Assembly: GCA_021531775.1 (NCBI GenBank)
Contig: JAFBIU010000016.1
Location: forward strand, 16,078-80,077
Length of the DNA stretch: 64,000 nucleotides
Source of the DNA: Parabacteroides distasonis
GTDB taxonomy: Bacteria > Bacteroidota > Bacteroidia > Bacteroidales > Tannerellaceae
Reading direction: 5' to 3'
Shown here piece by piece: positions 34,109 through 43,075 of this stretch. The position numbers and the translations under genes were made by a program. Position 1 is the first letter of the stretch. Each line of letters starts with the position of its first letter. The notes below the pieces were generated by a model that searched no databases, was not told where the DNA came from, and worked only from the letters and a program-made list of their open reading frames with translations.

Positions 34109-35377
34109 CTACTTGACCAAGCAGTTGTCGAGATCACGGATCAGCTGCTCTTTGTCGAGGTGCTGACCGATGAAGACCAGTTTCTGCATCCGGTCGCCAT
34201 ATTTCTCATCCCAGTCCCGACGCAAGCCAGGTTCACGCATGAGCAGGTCGGCCAGTTCCTCTTCCGGCATGGTGGCAAACCATTGGCCCGATTCAGTCAC
34301 CTTCTTCTGGATGCCGGCCTGTTCAAACAGATAGGACATGTCGGGATTGAAACTGAAGTAGCAAACGCCCTTGGTCCGGATGATGTTAGGACTCCATTTG
34401 GAACCGACAAAGCGGTCGAACTTATGCAGGTCGAAGGGTTGGCGACGGTAATAGACAAAGGTCCCGATGCCATATTCTTCGACTTCCCCACCGTCATGAT
34501 GGTGATGATGGTGGTGGTGATGTTCATGGTCATCGTGGTCATCATCATCGTGATCCTCGTCATCGTAGTCATGGTCATGGTCATCGTCATGATCGTGATG
34601 ATGGTGTTCATGCTCATGTTCATGCTCCTCTTCCTGCACCTCCATGTGTTTCTCGATCTCACGGATCCATCCGGCCGAAGTGGCCACCTGATCGAAACTG
34701 AACAGGTCGGTATGGATGATTTTCTTCAGATCCACCTGGGCATAATCGACCGGGATGATCTCTGCAGCGGGCTGCAGCACCCGGATGATCTGCTTGATAC
34801 GCTCCAGCTCTTCCGGTTTTACCTCCGAAGCCTTGTTCAGCAGGATGATGTTACAGAACTCGATCTGCTGGATGATCAGGTTCTCAATATCCTCTTCGTC
34901 AATGCCCCGACGCGTCAGGTTGTCGCCACAGGCAAACTCACTTTGCAGGCGCAAGGCATCCACCACCGTCACAACCGCATCCAAGCGGGCAATGCCATAC
35001 TTCGTAAACTGGCCGCCCATTCGTGGGATGGAGCAGATGGTCTGTGCAATGGGCTCCGGCTCGCAAATACCACTGGCCTCAATCACGATGTAATCGAAAC
35101 GATCCATCTTCAAGATGTCATTGAGCTGCTCCACCAAATCCATTTTCAGGGTACAGCAGATACAGCCGTTCTGCAAAGCCACCAAGCTATCATCCTTCTG
35201 TCCGACAATGCCTCCTTTCTGGATCAGGTCGGCATCGATGTTGACCTCGCCGATGTCGTTCACGATGACAGCAAACTTAATGCCTTGCTGATTGGCCAAA
35301 ATATGATTGACTAAGGTTGTCTTTCCACTGCCCAGATAACCGGTCAGGAGCAGTATAGGAACTACATTTTTCTTCAT
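34109..35377 (-). CDS. CobW/G3E family GTPase with long histidine/aspartate tract (metal chaperone)
   Basis: 422 residues. Walker A GYLGSGKTTLVNHIL near residue 12, the metal-binding GCICCTLK (CxCC) near 71, a base-recognition region with ILLNKASEV near 180, and a His/Asp/Glu-rich stretch of about 50 residues near 250-297 (EHEHEHEHHHHDHDDD...). The C-terminal CobW_C domain starts near IGTFVYYRRQPFDLHKFDRF. These proteins insert or distribute zinc or other transition metals and are often made under metal shortage. The His tract could buffer metal. A possible operator lies upstream (35425-35446). Confidence 0.9.
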   Translation of the reverse strand: MKKNVVPILLLTGYLGSGKTTLVNHILANQQGIKFAVIVNDIGEVNIDADLIQKGGIVGQKDDSLVALQNGCICCTLKMDLVEQLNDILKMDRFDYIVIEASGICEPEPIAQTICSIPRMGGQFTKYGIARLDAVVTVVDALRLQSEFACGDNLTRRGIDEEDIENLIIQQIEFCNIILLNKASEVKPEELERIKQIIRVLQPAAEIIPVDYAQVDLKKIIHTDLFSFDQVATSAGWIREIEKHMEVQEEEHEHEHEHHHHDHDDDHDHDYDDEDHDDDDHDDHEHHHHHHHHHDGGEVEEYGIGTFVYYRRQPFDLHKFDRFVGSKWSPNIIRTKGVCYFSFNPDMSYLFEQAGIQKKVTESGQWFATMPEEELADLLMREPGLRRDWDEKYGDRMQKLVFIGQHLDKEQLIRDLDNCLVK

Positions 35378-35424
35378 CTCTATATCTCTTGTTGAAGTTT
35401 GGGCACAAAGGAACAGAAAATTTC

Positions 35425-35446
35425 TGTAAACAATATATGTTTTACA
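35425..35446. promoter_or_regulatory. Candidate operator upstream of the CobW gene
   Basis: TGTAAA (35425-35430) and TTTACA (35441-35446) form an inverted repeat with 10 bases between the arms, placed 48 bases before the CobW start and just upstream of a -7-like TTCCTTTG (minus strand, 35406-35413). Size and position suit a dimeric metalloregulator of the Fur/Zur type; this is inference. Confidence 0.4.
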
Positions 35447-35493
35447 ACAGGAATTGGTTAATTCACGTTAAGCAAATGAATTTTCCAAACTAT

Positions 35494-35528
35494 TTTGTAT
35501 GCTACATAACATAAAAGCTCTATATTTG
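35494..35528 (+). promoter_or_regulatory. Promoter of candidate small RNA copy C
   Basis: Perfect -7 box TATATTTG (35521-35528), with TTTG at 35494-35497 as a possible -33 box at the slightly long distance of 23 bases. Confidence 0.65.
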
Positions 35529-35533
35529 CACTG

Positions 35534-35603
35534 TGTTTTTCATGGTATTAGATTTAAGGTTAACAATGAAGATTGGTTGTCGGGAGACAACCTTTTCTTT
35601 TTT
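35534..35603 (+). ncRNA. Candidate small RNA, copy C
   Basis: Plus-strand unit: the same CATGGTATTAGATTTAAGG core and TTAACAATGAA as copy B, then a perfect hairpin GGTTGTC (35575-35581) GGGA GACAACC (35586-35592) and TTTTCTTTTTT. Compared with copy B the third stem pair changes from C-G to U-A, a compensated change. Predicted length about 70 nt. The cdsA gene follows with its own -7 box (TAGGTTTG, 35662-35669), so this is not simply the cdsA leader. Confidence 0.72.
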
Positions 35604-35714
35604 ATACCCCCTCCTATCTCAATTCTCCCCCAAAACTGCTGCTTTTCTCAATTAAAATGTGTAGGTTTGCAGCCAGAATAGAAACATTAAACAATAAACT
35701 AACAAGTCGATATT

Positions 35715-36548
35715 TTGAAAAATCTAATCACAAGAGCACTTACGGGGATTGTGTTTGTGGTCGTATTGGCCGGGAGCATCTGTTGGCATCCATTGTCATA
35801 TCTCGCCCTGTTTGCCCTCATCACAGGGCTTTCACTTTGGGAATTCCAAGGTTTGCTGAACCAACATGAAGGGACACACCTGAAACGCATCATTGGCTGT
35901 TTGGGTGGCGTCTATCTGTTTGCAGCCACTTTTGGCTATGCCTACGGGTTAGCCAGCAGCCACATTTTCCTGCCCTACCTGCTGTTTCTGATGTATCTGT
36001 TTATCCGGGAGCTGTATCACAAGAAGGACAATCCAATCAATGCCTGGGCCTATGCGCTGTGGGGACAGGTCTATTGTGCCGGCTCTTTCTCCCTGCTCAA
36101 CTTCATTGCTTCGCAACGGGTCGGACTGGACAGTGCCCATTACAACCCGCTGTTTATTCTTGCCATCTTCGTGTGCATCTGGCTGAACGACACGGGAGCC
36201 TATTTAGTGGGGTCTCTGATCGGCAAGCATCGGCTCTTCGAACGCATCTCACCCAAGAAGTCGTGGGAAGGTTTCTTTGGAGGTATGTTCTTTGCCATGG
36301 TTGTCTCGCAACTCTTTGCCTGGTATGAACCGGCCATCAGCCGGTGGAGTTGGTTAGGACTGTCAGCCGTCATCGTGGCAGCAGGCACTTGGGGAGACCT
36401 GGTGGAGTCCCTGCTGAAACGGACCTTACAGGTGAAGGACTCCGGCAAGTTGCTGCCAGGCCATGGAGGTATGCTGGACCGCTTCGACAGTGTCATCTTT
36501 GCGATCCCAGCCGCTTACCTATATATAGAATGGTTTATTCGAAATTGA
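35715..36548 (+). CDS. cdsA: Phosphatidate cytidylyltransferase (CDP-diacylglycerol synthase)
   Basis: Makes CDP-diacylglycerol from phosphatidic acid and CTP in the inner membrane, the branch point to PE and PG. 277 residues with about eight membrane spans. The family signature is near the C terminus, S-x-LKR-x(3)-K-D-x(5)-PGHGG-x(2)-DR, seen here as SLLKRTLQVKDSGKLLPGHG followed by GMLDRFDS. The start is a TTG at 35715 (MKNLITRALTGIVFVV); no in-frame ATG keeps the first membrane span. The 3' end overlaps the convergent PorT-like gene by 14 bases. Confidence 0.95.
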   Translation: MKNLITRALTGIVFVVVLAGSICWHPLSYLALFALITGLSLWEFQGLLNQHEGTHLKRIIGCLGGVYLFAATFGYAYGLASSHIFLPYLLFLMYLFIRELYHKKDNPINAWAYALWGQVYCAGSFSLLNFIASQRVGLDSAHYNPLFILAIFVCIWLNDTGAYLVGSLIGKHRLFERISPKKSWEGFFGGMFFAMVVSQLFAWYEPAISRWSWLGLSAVIVAAGTWGDLVESLLKRTLQVKDSGKLLPGHGGMLDRFDSVIFAIPAAYLYIEWFIRN

Positions 36549-37245
36549 AGGTGAGCGTCACCATCCGAGAAGTGGCTTTCGTCAAGGCATCGGTATATTT
36601 CATCAAATCCTGATCGACCAGGTCGTCGCGGTTCTTTTCCAGCAGATCGACCAGACCAAAGCTGAACTTCAGTTCCGGACACAACTTGAAATAGGGCAGA
36701 TAGATATCACACCCGATACCGAATTCCAAACCGAAATCCCGTCCCTTCAACAGGATGGGATTTCCTTTTTTACGGCCAATGTCCAGGGCACCAAACACGC
36801 CTCCGATCAGGTAAGGACGGTAGTTGTTCAGGCGTAACGCACTGTACTTCACGTCGAGCGGTAACGACACATAGCTGGAACGCACGTTGGTCTCGAACGT
36901 TTCGCCGGAGTTCTGCTCCATAAACTTGAACTTCTTGTCACCGAAATGGATCGTCGGCAGGAAACGCAGGTTGAAATAGGGATTCATATACATATCGGCA
37001 ATCACACCGACACTGAAGCCCGGTGAATAGGAGGGTATCTCGGCAAACCAGATTTCACCCGATTCCGTAGCGACCCCACTGTTGGTCAACAGCAGGTCTT
37101 GCGCATGTACCCCCACATGGAATCCCAAATGTAACCATTTCAGATCCGCATAGGGTTGATTCTTCACCCGCTCCATTTGAGCCCAAGCCGGCCCAATGGC
37201 CAGACTTATTATTGCTACTATGCATAAAAGACGTTTCAACATCAT
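36535..37245 (-). CDS. porT: PorT family outer-membrane beta-barrel protein
   Basis: 236 residues with a signal peptide (MMLKRLLCIVAIISLAIGPAWAQ) and an eight-strand barrel pattern ending in LTFNFE. The lines HLGFHVGVHAQDL, FSVGVIADMYMNPYFNLRFLP and YVSLPLDVKYSALR fit the PorT family, named after the Porphyromonas protein needed for type IX secretion. If it is a true PorT it would support export of the two proteins at 17.4-24.1 kb, which end in sorting-domain-like modules. Many PorT-like barrels have other roles, so the gene name is tentative. Confidence 0.75.
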   Translation of the reverse strand: MMLKRLLCIVAIISLAIGPAWAQMERVKNQPYADLKWLHLGFHVGVHAQDLLLTNSGVATESGEIWFAEIPSYSPGFSVGVIADMYMNPYFNLRFLPTIHFGDKKFKFMEQNSGETFETNVRSSYVSLPLDVKYSALRLNNYRPYLIGGVFGALDIGRKKGNPILLKGRDFGLEFGIGCDIYLPYFKLCPELKFSFGLVDLLEKNRDDLVDQDLMKYTDALTKATSRMVTLTFNFE

Positions 37246-37389
37246 GACTGTTTTCGATTATAACGAAAAAGAGCGACCGTTATTGCAAAAAACAATGTTT
37301 TTGATAAAATATCGCCCCAGATATTTTTTAAATACAAAGAAAGCCCTATTTTTGCACCAACAAAAGTTATCAACTAAATATTTTACAAA

Positions 37390-37560
37390 ATGGCTTACGT
37401 AATTAGTGACGATTGTATTGCATGCGGCACATGTATCGATGAGTGCCCGGTAGGAGCAATTTCAGAAGGTGACAAATACAGCATCAACCCTGAAATGTGT
37501 GCTGACTGTGGAACTTGCGCAGACGCTTGTCCGACAGAAGCAATCCACCCGGCTGAATAA
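37390..37560 (+). CDS. 2[4Fe-4S] ferredoxin
   Basis: 56 residues, with two clusters of the CxxCxxCxxxCP type: CIACGTCIDECPVGAI and CADCGTCADACPTEAI. This is a small soluble low-potential electron carrier of the clostridial kind, used by enzymes such as pyruvate:ferredoxin oxidoreductase in anaerobes. A -7 box TATTTTTG (37347-37354) lies 35 bases upstream of the ATG, and a bidirectional hairpin follows, so it is transcribed alone. Confidence 0.95.
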   Translation: MAYVISDDCIACGTCIDECPVGAISEGDKYSINPEMCADCGTCADACPTEAIHPAE

Positions 37561-37612
37561 TCAACCGCGGCAACAGACGGGATTATAGATGGCAGAAGCA
37601 ATCGATCCCTTA

Positions 37613-37667
37613 AACAAAAGGCGGACTGTTCTTTCTTCATTGAAAGCAACAGTCCGCTTCTTTTGTT
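37613..37667. terminator. Bidirectional terminator between ferredoxin and the DUF3276 gene
   Basis: GCGGACTGTT (37621-37630) pairs with AACAGTCCGC (37648-37657). It is flanked by AACAAAAG (37613-37620) and CTTTTGTT (37660-37667), giving a T-rich tail in both directions between two convergent genes. Confidence 0.8.
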
Positions 37668-37690
37668 CCCTTTCCATTCACCCTCGGAAG

Positions 37691-38026
37691 TCAAAACTCA
37701 ATATCCAATTTGATTTCCGAATCGTCAGAAGCCGCTTGCGCATCCTTTTCCGCATTGCACTGTTCAATGTAACGGATCACCTCTTTCATTCCATCCAGAA
37801 ACTTGCCGAAATCCTCTTTGTAAAGAAAGATCTTATGCTTCTCGAATGTAACCGGCGCCCCCGTCTTTGGCTGTATCTTCTTACTCTCGGTAATCGCCAA
37901 GAAAAGATCGTCTTTCAGGTTTCGCTTTACATCCAGATAGTAAATCCGTTTCCCAGCCTTGATGGACTTGGAGTATAGTATCTCCTTGTCCCCTTTTTCA
38001 ACATGTACATTCTTAATCTCTTCCAT
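37691..38026 (-). CDS. DUF3276 (PUR-alpha-like) nucleic-acid-binding protein
   Basis: 111 residues: MEEIKNVHVEKGDKEILYSK with KAGKRIYYLDVKRNLKDDLF and an acidic end. This is the PUR-domain family found in Bacteroidetes and spirochaetes. PUR domains bind single-stranded DNA or RNA, and the eukaryotic relatives act in transcription and RNA transport; the bacterial role is unclear. It is transcribed towards the shared terminator with the ferredoxin gene. Confidence 0.88.
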   Translation of the reverse strand: MEEIKNVHVEKGDKEILYSKSIKAGKRIYYLDVKRNLKDDLFLAITESKKIQPKTGAPVTFEKHKIFLYKEDFGKFLDGMKEVIRYIEQCNAEKDAQAASDDSEIKLDIEF

Positions 38027-38219
38027 AAACAGACAACATTCTAATTCCCTTCCTGATTAATTCATAAACAGGTCCAAATATGCGTATATTTTTTTAAACT
38101 CAGACAAGTTAGAAGGGAAAAAATCAACATAAAAAGAAAAAGATTCGAAAAGAGCCCATGGAATGAAAAGAATCACTACCTTTGCAGCCTAAATTAGAAA
38201 CAAGTAGTTCCTTCAAACG

Positions 38220-39143
38220 ATGATCAACAGAATTTTAATCCGTATAAAAGTTTTGCAGATAGTCTATTCATACTATCAGAATGGAAACGGAGACCTCAAA
38301 GTGGCCGAAAACGAGTTGCTTTTCAGCCTGCAAAAGTCGTACGACTTATACCACTATCTTTTACTCCTCATTGTTGAACTCACCCAGATGGAAAGACGCA
38401 TCCAGGAGGCACGCAAGAACAAGTACATGCCGACCGTGGAAGACCTGAATCCGGACATGCGTCTGGTCAACAACCGTTTTACGGCCCAGTTGGCTGATAA
38501 TCTGTTGTTGCAGAAGTATCAGAAAGAACAGGGCATCTCCTGGGCGGATGATGAGGCATTCCTCAAAGGGTTGCTGGAGCAGATCAAGGCATCTGAACTC
38601 TATGCAGACTATGTACGTAATCCGGAAGACAACTACGAGACAGATCGGGAGTTCTGGCGTGCAGCCTTCAAGAAACTGATCTGTGGCAGCGAGTTCGTGG
38701 AAGAGTATCTGGAAGACAAGAGTATCTATTGGAATGACGACATCGAGATCGTAGAGACATTTGTACTGAAGAGCATCAAGCAGTTCGAAGAGGCTAAGGG
38801 TGCCAAGCAGCCGTTGCTGCCGATGTTCAAGGATGCACAGGACAAAGCCTATGCTGTCCAGCTGTTCCGGAAGACATTGGTCAAAGGACAGGAGTATCGC
38901 GAGCTGATCGAACAGCATCTGCGCAACTGGGAAAGCGAACGTATCGCCAGCATGGACTTCATCATCATGCAGATGGCCGTAGCTGAGTTGGTCAACTTCC
39001 CCTCCATCCCCACCAACGTCACGATGAACGAATACATCGACTTGGCCAAGCATTACAGCACGCCCAAGAGCGGTAATTTCATCAATGGTGTGTTGGATTC
39101 GGTGACGAACCAGTTGAAAAAAGAGGGCAAGCTCTTGAAGTAA
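38220..39143 (+). CDS. nusB: Transcription antitermination factor NusB
   Basis: 307 residues, about twice the E. coli length but normal for Bacteroidetes, where a long N-terminal extension precedes the NusB helical domain. The conserved RILIRIKVLQIVYSYYQ at the start and MAVAELVNFPSIPTNVTMNEYIDLAKHYSTPKS near the end place it firmly. It joins the boxA antitermination complex on rRNA transcripts. A -7 box TACCTTTG (38177-38184) precedes it. The following gene order yajC-ybbR-coaE is common in the phylum. Confidence 0.95.
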   Translation: MINRILIRIKVLQIVYSYYQNGNGDLKVAENELLFSLQKSYDLYHYLLLLIVELTQMERRIQEARKNKYMPTVEDLNPDMRLVNNRFTAQLADNLLLQKYQKEQGISWADDEAFLKGLLEQIKASELYADYVRNPEDNYETDREFWRAAFKKLICGSEFVEEYLEDKSIYWNDDIEIVETFVLKSIKQFEEAKGAKQPLLPMFKDAQDKAYAVQLFRKTLVKGQEYRELIEQHLRNWESERIASMDFIIMQMAVAELVNFPSIPTNVTMNEYIDLAKHYSTPKSGNFINGVLDSVTNQLKKEGKLLK

Positions 39144-39164
39144 TCGTTTTATTGGCTATCTTTG
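39134..39164 (+). promoter_or_regulatory. yajC promoter
   Basis: CTTG (39134-39137) and TATCTTTG (39157-39164) with 19 bases between, inside and just after the end of nusB. It shows that the open frame reaching back to 39162 is not coding and supports the yajC start at 39186. Confidence 0.7.
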
Positions 39165-39185
39165 TCAAGCAAATTTTTTATTGAT

Positions 39186-39497
39186 ATGAACGCATTGAAT
39201 ATTTTATTGCAAGCTGCTGCCGGCGGTAACCAATGGTCCGGCATCCTGATGATGGTCGTCATCGTCGCTATCTTCTACTTCTTCATGATTCGTCCGCAAC
39301 AGAAGAAGCAGAAGGAGATCCAGAAGGCTCGCGAGGCCTTGAAAGTGGGTGATCAGATTGTGACAGCAGGTGGTATCTATGGCCGAATCCGTGAGATCGG
39401 TGACGTCTATATGGCAATCGAAGTGGCTAACGGTGTGACGATCCGTATCGACAAGTCCTCTATCTTTGCCTCATCCGCAGACGCAAAGCAACAATAA
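39186..39497 (+). CDS. yajC: Preprotein translocase subunit YajC
   Basis: 103 residues from the ATG at 39186 (MNALNILLQAAAGGNQW). One membrane span (ILMMVVIVAIFYFFMIRPQQKKQ), where the IRPQQKKQKE motif just after the span is the hallmark of the family. The cytoplasmic part has VGDQIVTAGGIYGRI. It is an accessory of SecDF-YidC at the inner membrane. Confidence 0.96.
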   Translation: MNALNILLQAAAGGNQWSGILMMVVIVAIFYFFMIRPQQKKQKEIQKAREALKVGDQIVTAGGIYGRIREIGDVYMAIEVANGVTIRIDKSSIFASSADAKQQ

Positions 39498-39509
39498 ACC
39501 GGTTTGCTT

Positions 39510-40520
39510 ATGCCACGGCTTGAAAACAACATGTGGGAGTCCTTCAAGTCCACAGAAGAAAAGGCTAAGGTCTTGATCCATCGTGCACGATGGAAAGAGA
39601 CATTGGTCTTTTTTTGTTTCGTACTGCTCTCTTTCGGATTCTGGATGTTGCAGAGTCTGCAACAGGAGTACGAGATTGAAATGACTATCCCCATCCGCTA
39701 TAAGAATGTGCCCGACAACATTGCCTTTCAGGATACGATTCCACAACAGGTGACCATCCGGATTAAGGACAAAGGCAGTGTGTTGCTGAATTACCAGTTG
39801 GGCCAGCGTTTCCTGCCGATCGATGTCAACCTAAAACGGGCTGCCGAACATCCGAACGGCAAAGAGCAGCTCACCCCCAAGAGCCTTGAAAACGAAGTGA
39901 CCAAGCAATTGATGGCAACGACCCAGTTGATGGAGATCACGCCGGCCCAGATCGAGTTGCGCTACAGCCAACGGAAAGAGAAACAGGTGCCCGTAGTCTT
40001 CCAAGGCGAGATCGAGACCCTGCCGGGTTTTCAAGTGTCGGACGAGATTCATCTGGAACCCTCCTCCGTAACGGTCTATGCCAGCCAAGCTACATTAGAC
40101 ACCATCCACGAAGTCAAGACAGCCAAGTTCGACATCCGCAAGGGTGGCAAAACGTTCAAACGCACGTTGCAGCTGCAACCCATTGCCGGGGCTAACTTGG
40201 CACCTAACGCGGTCTCGGTAACCATTCCGATTGAGGAGTATGCCGACAAGACATTGGAGATCCCGGTACAATGCATGCATGTGCCGGAACACTATACGGT
40301 CCGGATGTTTCCAACGCATGTCAAGGTGAATTGCTCCGTTCCCCTCTCCCGTTTCAAGGAGTTGTCGGAAGAGTTGTTTACCATTCAAGTGGATTTCAGC
40401 GAACTGGAACAGAACACAACGGGAACGGAACCGGTGGAATTGGTCTCCAAACCGGAATGGGTACATTCGCCCCACCTCATCCCGGAACAAATTGAATTCA
40501 TCATCGAACAACATCAATAA
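39510..40520 (+). CDS. YbbR-like domain protein
   Basis: 336 residues from the ATG at 39510 (MPRLENNMWESFKSTEEKAK); 39531 is an alternative. One N-terminal membrane span (LVFFCFVLLSFGFWMLQSL) is followed by a periplasmic part with YbbR-type beta domains (e.g. IPIRYKNVPDNIAF; VPVVFQGEIETLPGFQV). In Firmicutes YbbR/CdaR regulates a di-adenylate cyclase, but no cyclase gene is next to it here. It lies between yajC and coaE, 3 bases before the latter. Confidence 0.82.
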   Translation: MPRLENNMWESFKSTEEKAKVLIHRARWKETLVFFCFVLLSFGFWMLQSLQQEYEIEMTIPIRYKNVPDNIAFQDTIPQQVTIRIKDKGSVLLNYQLGQRFLPIDVNLKRAAEHPNGKEQLTPKSLENEVTKQLMATTQLMEITPAQIELRYSQRKEKQVPVVFQGEIETLPGFQVSDEIHLEPSSVTVYASQATLDTIHEVKTAKFDIRKGGKTFKRTLQLQPIAGANLAPNAVSVTIPIEEYADKTLEIPVQCMHVPEHYTVRMFPTHVKVNCSVPLSRFKELSEELFTIQVDFSELEQNTTGTEPVELVSKPEWVHSPHLIPEQIEFIIEQHQ

Positions 40521-40523
40521 GGT

Positions 40524-41135
40524 ATGATCAGCATTGGTATTACAGGAGGTTTGGGTAGCGGTAAATCGGTCGTTGCCCGTTTATTGGCCCTGCAGGGCAT
40601 TCCAGTCTATATTGCAGACGACGAGAGTAAACGGCTGACAGCCCATTCACCCCTGATCCGCCAGCCCCTGACAGAACTGTTCGGTGATGCGCTCTATACC
40701 AACGAAGGGCTCAACAAGTCCCTGTTGGCTTCGCTGATCTTCTCCGATGCGGAGAATCTGAAGCGGGTCAATGCGATCATCCATCCGGTTGTCAGTCAGG
40801 ACTTCCAACAGTGGGTACAACGGCAATCGGGGCCCTATTGCGCGTTAGAGTCAGCCATTCTGTACGAGTCGGGGTTTGACCAGTTGGTCGATGTACGCCT
40901 GATGGTCTATGCTCCGTTGGAGTTACGTCTGCAGCGGGCCATGGTTCGGGATAGAGCCGATCGCGAAACCCTGCTCGCCCGCATCCGTCGCCAATGGCCC
41001 GATGAAGTCAAGAAAGAGCGTGCCGACTTTGTCATCTACAATGACGACCAACAGGCACTCATTCCGCAAATCCAAGACTTTCTATCCTATTTACAACCAT
41101 CCATAACACGATTCGGAGTGACACAAAATAAGTAA
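40524..41135 (+). CDS. coaE: Dephospho-CoA kinase
   Basis: Phosphorylates the 3'-OH of dephospho-CoA, the last step of CoA synthesis. 203 residues with the P-loop ITGGLGSGKSVVARLL near residue 6, the early ADDESKRL motif and the lid region with RIRRQWPDEVKK. It follows the YbbR gene by 3 bases. Confidence 0.96.
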   Translation: MISIGITGGLGSGKSVVARLLALQGIPVYIADDESKRLTAHSPLIRQPLTELFGDALYTNEGLNKSLLASLIFSDAENLKRVNAIIHPVVSQDFQQWVQRQSGPYCALESAILYESGFDQLVDVRLMVYAPLELRLQRAMVRDRADRETLLARIRRQWPDEVKKERADFVIYNDDQQALIPQIQDFLSYLQPSITRFGVTQNK

Positions 41136-41232
41136 TCAAATGCGTTTTTTCGAACAGATTGTGTCCATTATTCCCCGAGTTATGCTATTTTTGCACGACG
41201 AATTTTAAAAACGATTAGAAAAGAGAAATATT

Positions 41233-41694
41233 ATGTTGAAGACTATTCTGTCCATTTCAGGTAAGCCGGGATTATTCAGATTGGTTTCCCGCGGTAAAAA
41301 CATGTTGATTGTCGAATCGCTGGCTGACCATCGCAAAGTTCCTGCATACGCGAAAGACAAAGTCATTTCGTTAGGTGACATTGCTATCTATACGAACGAA
41401 ACGGAAGTCCCTTTGCATGAAGTTTTGACAAATGTAAAGAACAAAGAGAATGGTGCCGTTAGTTCCCTCAATCCGTCCAAGGCAACATCAGAAGAGTTGC
41501 GTGCCTACATGGCTGAGGTATTGCCCGATTTCGACCGCGAACGTGTCTATCCGAGCGACATCAAGAAATTGTTGAGTTGGTACAATCTACTGATCAATGC
41601 TGGCGTTACCGAGTTTACACCGATTGAAATCAAGGCTCAGCCTGTCGAGGTAGCAGAAGAGACTACCGAAGAGGCTACAACGGAAGAAAAATAA
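41233..41694 (+). CDS. DUF5606 family protein
   Basis: 153 residues; MLKTILSISGKPGLFRLVSRGKNMLIVE followed by SLGDIAIYTNETEVPLHEVL and an acidic tail (EETTEEATTEEK). This matches a family confined to Bacteroidetes with no assigned function; the first ~70 residues look like a small beta domain. It has its own -7 box (TATTTTTG, 41186-41193) and a strong terminator, so it is a single-gene unit. Confidence 0.85.
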   Translation: MLKTILSISGKPGLFRLVSRGKNMLIVESLADHRKVPAYAKDKVISLGDIAIYTNETEVPLHEVLTNVKNKENGAVSSLNPSKATSEELRAYMAEVLPDFDRERVYPSDIKKLLSWYNLLINAGVTEFTPIEIKAQPVEVAEETTEEATTEEK

Positions 41695-41717
41695 GTATCT
41701 TACTTACGTATGCTAAA

Positions 41718-41777
41718 TACCCTACTTAGACCTCCTAACCAGCATAGTTACGGGGTCTAAGTAGGGTACTTTTTTTG
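41718..41777. terminator. Bidirectional terminator between the DUF5606 gene and the efflux operon
   Basis: TACCCTACTTAGACC (41718-41732) pairs perfectly with GGTCTAAGTAGGGTA (41754-41768), followed by CTTTTTTTG. A 15-bp stem like this can also serve the leftward efflux operon, whose last stop is at 41784. Confidence 0.9.
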
Positions 41778-41783
41778 TTTGGA

Positions 41784-43067
41784 TTATAAGCGGCCTGTCG
41801 TACGCTTGTATTCCGTCTCGTAGATCTTGTATTGGGTCTGCGCTTCAATGAAATTGCTTTCGGCCTGCTGCCATTGGGTCTGTGCATCCAACAGATCTGT
41901 CAAGGTACACATCGACACGTCATACCGCTCCTGCATCACGCGCAGGTTTTCGATGGCCTCTTTCCGTCCCAACTCGGCAGTCTCTACCATCGTATAACCA
42001 TCTGTCAGATTCTGTACGGCCTGACGTGCTTCGATACTCAACAGCCGACTGTTCTTCTGCAAATCCAACTCGGCATTCCGAATGTCATAACGGGCACGAC
42101 GAATCTTCTTCAGGTTCTCCCCCCAATGGAAAAGCGGAATGCTGACAGAAGCCATGGCGACAAAATAACCATCATGCAGATTCTCGGTTCCCACAGCTGC
42201 CACAGCCTTCATATTGCCATAGTAGGAATAGCCGACAGAGAGTCCGACCGTAGGTAAGATTCCTGCCCGCGTCATCTTCAACTGCTGCTGTTGGGCGGCT
42301 ATCTGTTTGTGCAACAGGGCCAACTCCGGACGCAACGAAATGTCGTCATCCAACTGTTGTGGCATACGTACCTGAATCAAGGTATCGGTCGGTTCAATCT
42401 GGGTATCCAACTCGGCACCCAAAACATTACACAAAGCAAGCCGACAGAGGTCAGAACCGTTACGTGCTTTCTGCAACTGGTACTGGATCTCGCTGCGTTT
42501 GGCCCGGATACGCAGCAACTCATTCTCCGTACCCATCTCGGCCTCAACAGCCAACTTCACCTGATCGTACAACGCATTCATCTGACGTTCATACGCCTCC
42601 AGCATCCGCACCTTCCGCTGGACAGAGACCAATGTCCAGTAGGCCTGGTCTGCATCTGCCAATACCTGCTGACGCGTCTGGTTCAACTGAAGCTCAGCAC
42701 TCTCTTTCCCGATACCAGCCAATTTTCGTCCGGCCAACAAACGACCACCCGTATAGAGTGGCTGGGTCACATTCACTCCGGCCATGTACATGCCATGCAT
42801 CTGTAACTTCATACCCGACATCTCGATGTCCGGCGACATATAGATGCCATTCAACGAGCCATCCACCTTCGGGAGGAAGGCCGCCAATGCCACCGCCTTG
42901 TCCAGTTCAGCCTGACGCAAGGCATTGTCCGCTTTCTGCAGATCCTCGTTGTGTGCCAGTGCCATCTGACGACACGCTTCCTGCGAGAGCTGCAGTTCTT
43001 GCCCCTGCATCGTAAGCCAGGGGCAGAGCAATAAACCACAAACGATCTTTATTATCTTTTTCATCAT
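41784..43067 (-). CDS. TolC family outer-membrane efflux protein
   Basis: 427 residues with a signal peptide (MMKKIIKIVCGLLLCPWLTMQGQ) and two long helical repeats typical of outer-membrane efflux proteins (ALAHNEDLQKADNALRQAELDK; LLDAQTQWQQAESNFIEAQTQY). It forms the trimeric channel across the outer membrane and periplasm. Last gene of the operon adaptor-pump-channel, 8 bases after the pump gene. Confidence 0.92.
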   Translation of the reverse strand: MMKKIIKIVCGLLLCPWLTMQGQELQLSQEACRQMALAHNEDLQKADNALRQAELDKAVALAAFLPKVDGSLNGIYMSPDIEMSGMKLQMHGMYMAGVNVTQPLYTGGRLLAGRKLAGIGKESAELQLNQTRQQVLADADQAYWTLVSVQRKVRMLEAYERQMNALYDQVKLAVEAEMGTENELLRIRAKRSEIQYQLQKARNGSDLCRLALCNVLGAELDTQIEPTDTLIQVRMPQQLDDDISLRPELALLHKQIAAQQQQLKMTRAGILPTVGLSVGYSYYGNMKAVAAVGTENLHDGYFVAMASVSIPLFHWGENLKKIRRARYDIRNAELDLQKNSRLLSIEARQAVQNLTDGYTMVETAELGRKEAIENLRVMQERYDVSMCTLTDLLDAQTQWQQAESNFIEAQTQYKIYETEYKRTTGRL

Positions 43068-43075
43068 TCTATTCT

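Noticed and set aside
34160..35314. Long plus-strand open frame opposite the CobW gene
   Set aside because: It is the antisense of a conserved GTPase; its hydrophobic V/M/I run is just the complement of the His/Asp tract.
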